Assembly: GCA_018699075.1 (NCBI GenBank)
Contig: JABIPV010000306.1
Span: 1 to 7,501, forward strand
Origin: Kordiimonadaceae bacterium
GTDB lineage: Bacteria; Pseudomonadota; Alphaproteobacteria; Sphingomonadales; Emcibacteraceae
DNA length: 7,501 bases
Direction of reading: 5' to 3'
The notes under the pieces were generated by a model. It did no database searches. It was given only the letters and a program-made list of their open reading frames with translations, and was not told where the DNA came from. Made by a program: the position numbers and the translations under genes. Each line of letters starts with the position of its first letter. Position 1 is the stretch's first letter. Positions 7,390-7,501 of the stretch are shown one piece after another.

Positions 7390-7501
7390 TTAAAGCTCTT
7401 CCGGATTTATTTTATCATAAATATTTTTTTGCAACAGTGCTTCATATTCAACTTCTGCACTATGTAGGATTTCTTCATCAATTTCTTCTAATGTTAACAA
7501 A
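7390..7501 (-). CDS. C-terminal fragment of the upstream gene, probably the TRAP solute-binding protein (DctP)
   Basis: Only the last 36 codons and a TAA are inside the window; the gene runs past the right edge. The peptide is an acidic, probably helical tail: LTLEEIDEEILHSAEVEY, then EALLQKNIYDKINPEEL. The stop lies 2 nt before the small-permease ATG and the ribosome site of that gene is inside this frame, so it is a real, co-transcribed gene. DctP usually precedes DctQ, and a charged C-terminal helix is common in that family. No diagnostic DctP motif is visible in so short a piece, so the identity rests on position. Confidence 0.6.
   Translation of the reverse strand, partial: LLTLEEIDEEILHSAEVEYEALLQKNIYDKINPEEL

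Noticed and set aside
1..7501. CRISPR array, tRNA or rRNA gene, insertion sequence or toxin-antitoxin pair.
   Set aside because: None was seen: coding density is nearly complete and every long frame belongs to a standard transport, metabolic or regulatory family.

Overview
The window is a single catabolic locus from a Gram-negative bacterium, most likely a proteobacterium and perhaps an alphaproteobacterium of moderate-to-low G+C. The evidence is a DctQ/DctM-type TRAP transporter, an IclR-family regulator, and a short repeat at the left end that reads as 'MSALGRKQTL'. I recall that motif from spurious ORFs scattered through alphaproteobacterial intergenic DNA. The taxonomy is an inference from style, not a database match.

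Layout, left to right. Positions 1-290 are a probably non-coding leader with two diverged copies of the dispersed repeat. An IclR-type regulator follows on the plus strand (best start TTG 291, stop 1088). Everything else is on the minus strand and converges on it. In transcription order, right to left, it reads: the last 36 codons of a gene that is probably the TRAP solute-binding protein (7390-7501), TRAP small permease (6854-7387), TRAP large permease (5546-6853), a PLP-dependent group II amino-acid decarboxylase of the aromatic-L-amino-acid type (4056-5534), a 79-nt gap with a plausible sigma-70 promoter, a phenylacetaldehyde-dehydrogenase-like NAD(P)+ aldehyde dehydrogenase (2471-3976), and a class III omega-aminotransferase (1085-2464 or 2449). 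The regulator and aminotransferase genes overlap tail to tail by 4 nt.

Read together, the genes describe a compact uptake-and-degradation pathway. A Na+-driven TRAP system imports a carboxylated substrate. The decarboxylase turns it into a primary arylethylamine. The aminotransferase moves the amino group to an acceptor such as pyruvate and leaves an arylacetaldehyde, which the dehydrogenase oxidises to an arylacetate. With phenylalanine, tyrosine, DOPA or tryptophan as input, the product would be phenylacetate, a hydroxylated phenylacetate or indole-3-acetate. The three enzyme families are each well supported. The pathway order and the aromatic substrate are inferences from family resemblance and co-location. 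The route is unusual because it decarboxylates first and uses a transaminase instead of an amine oxidase or amine dehydrogenase.
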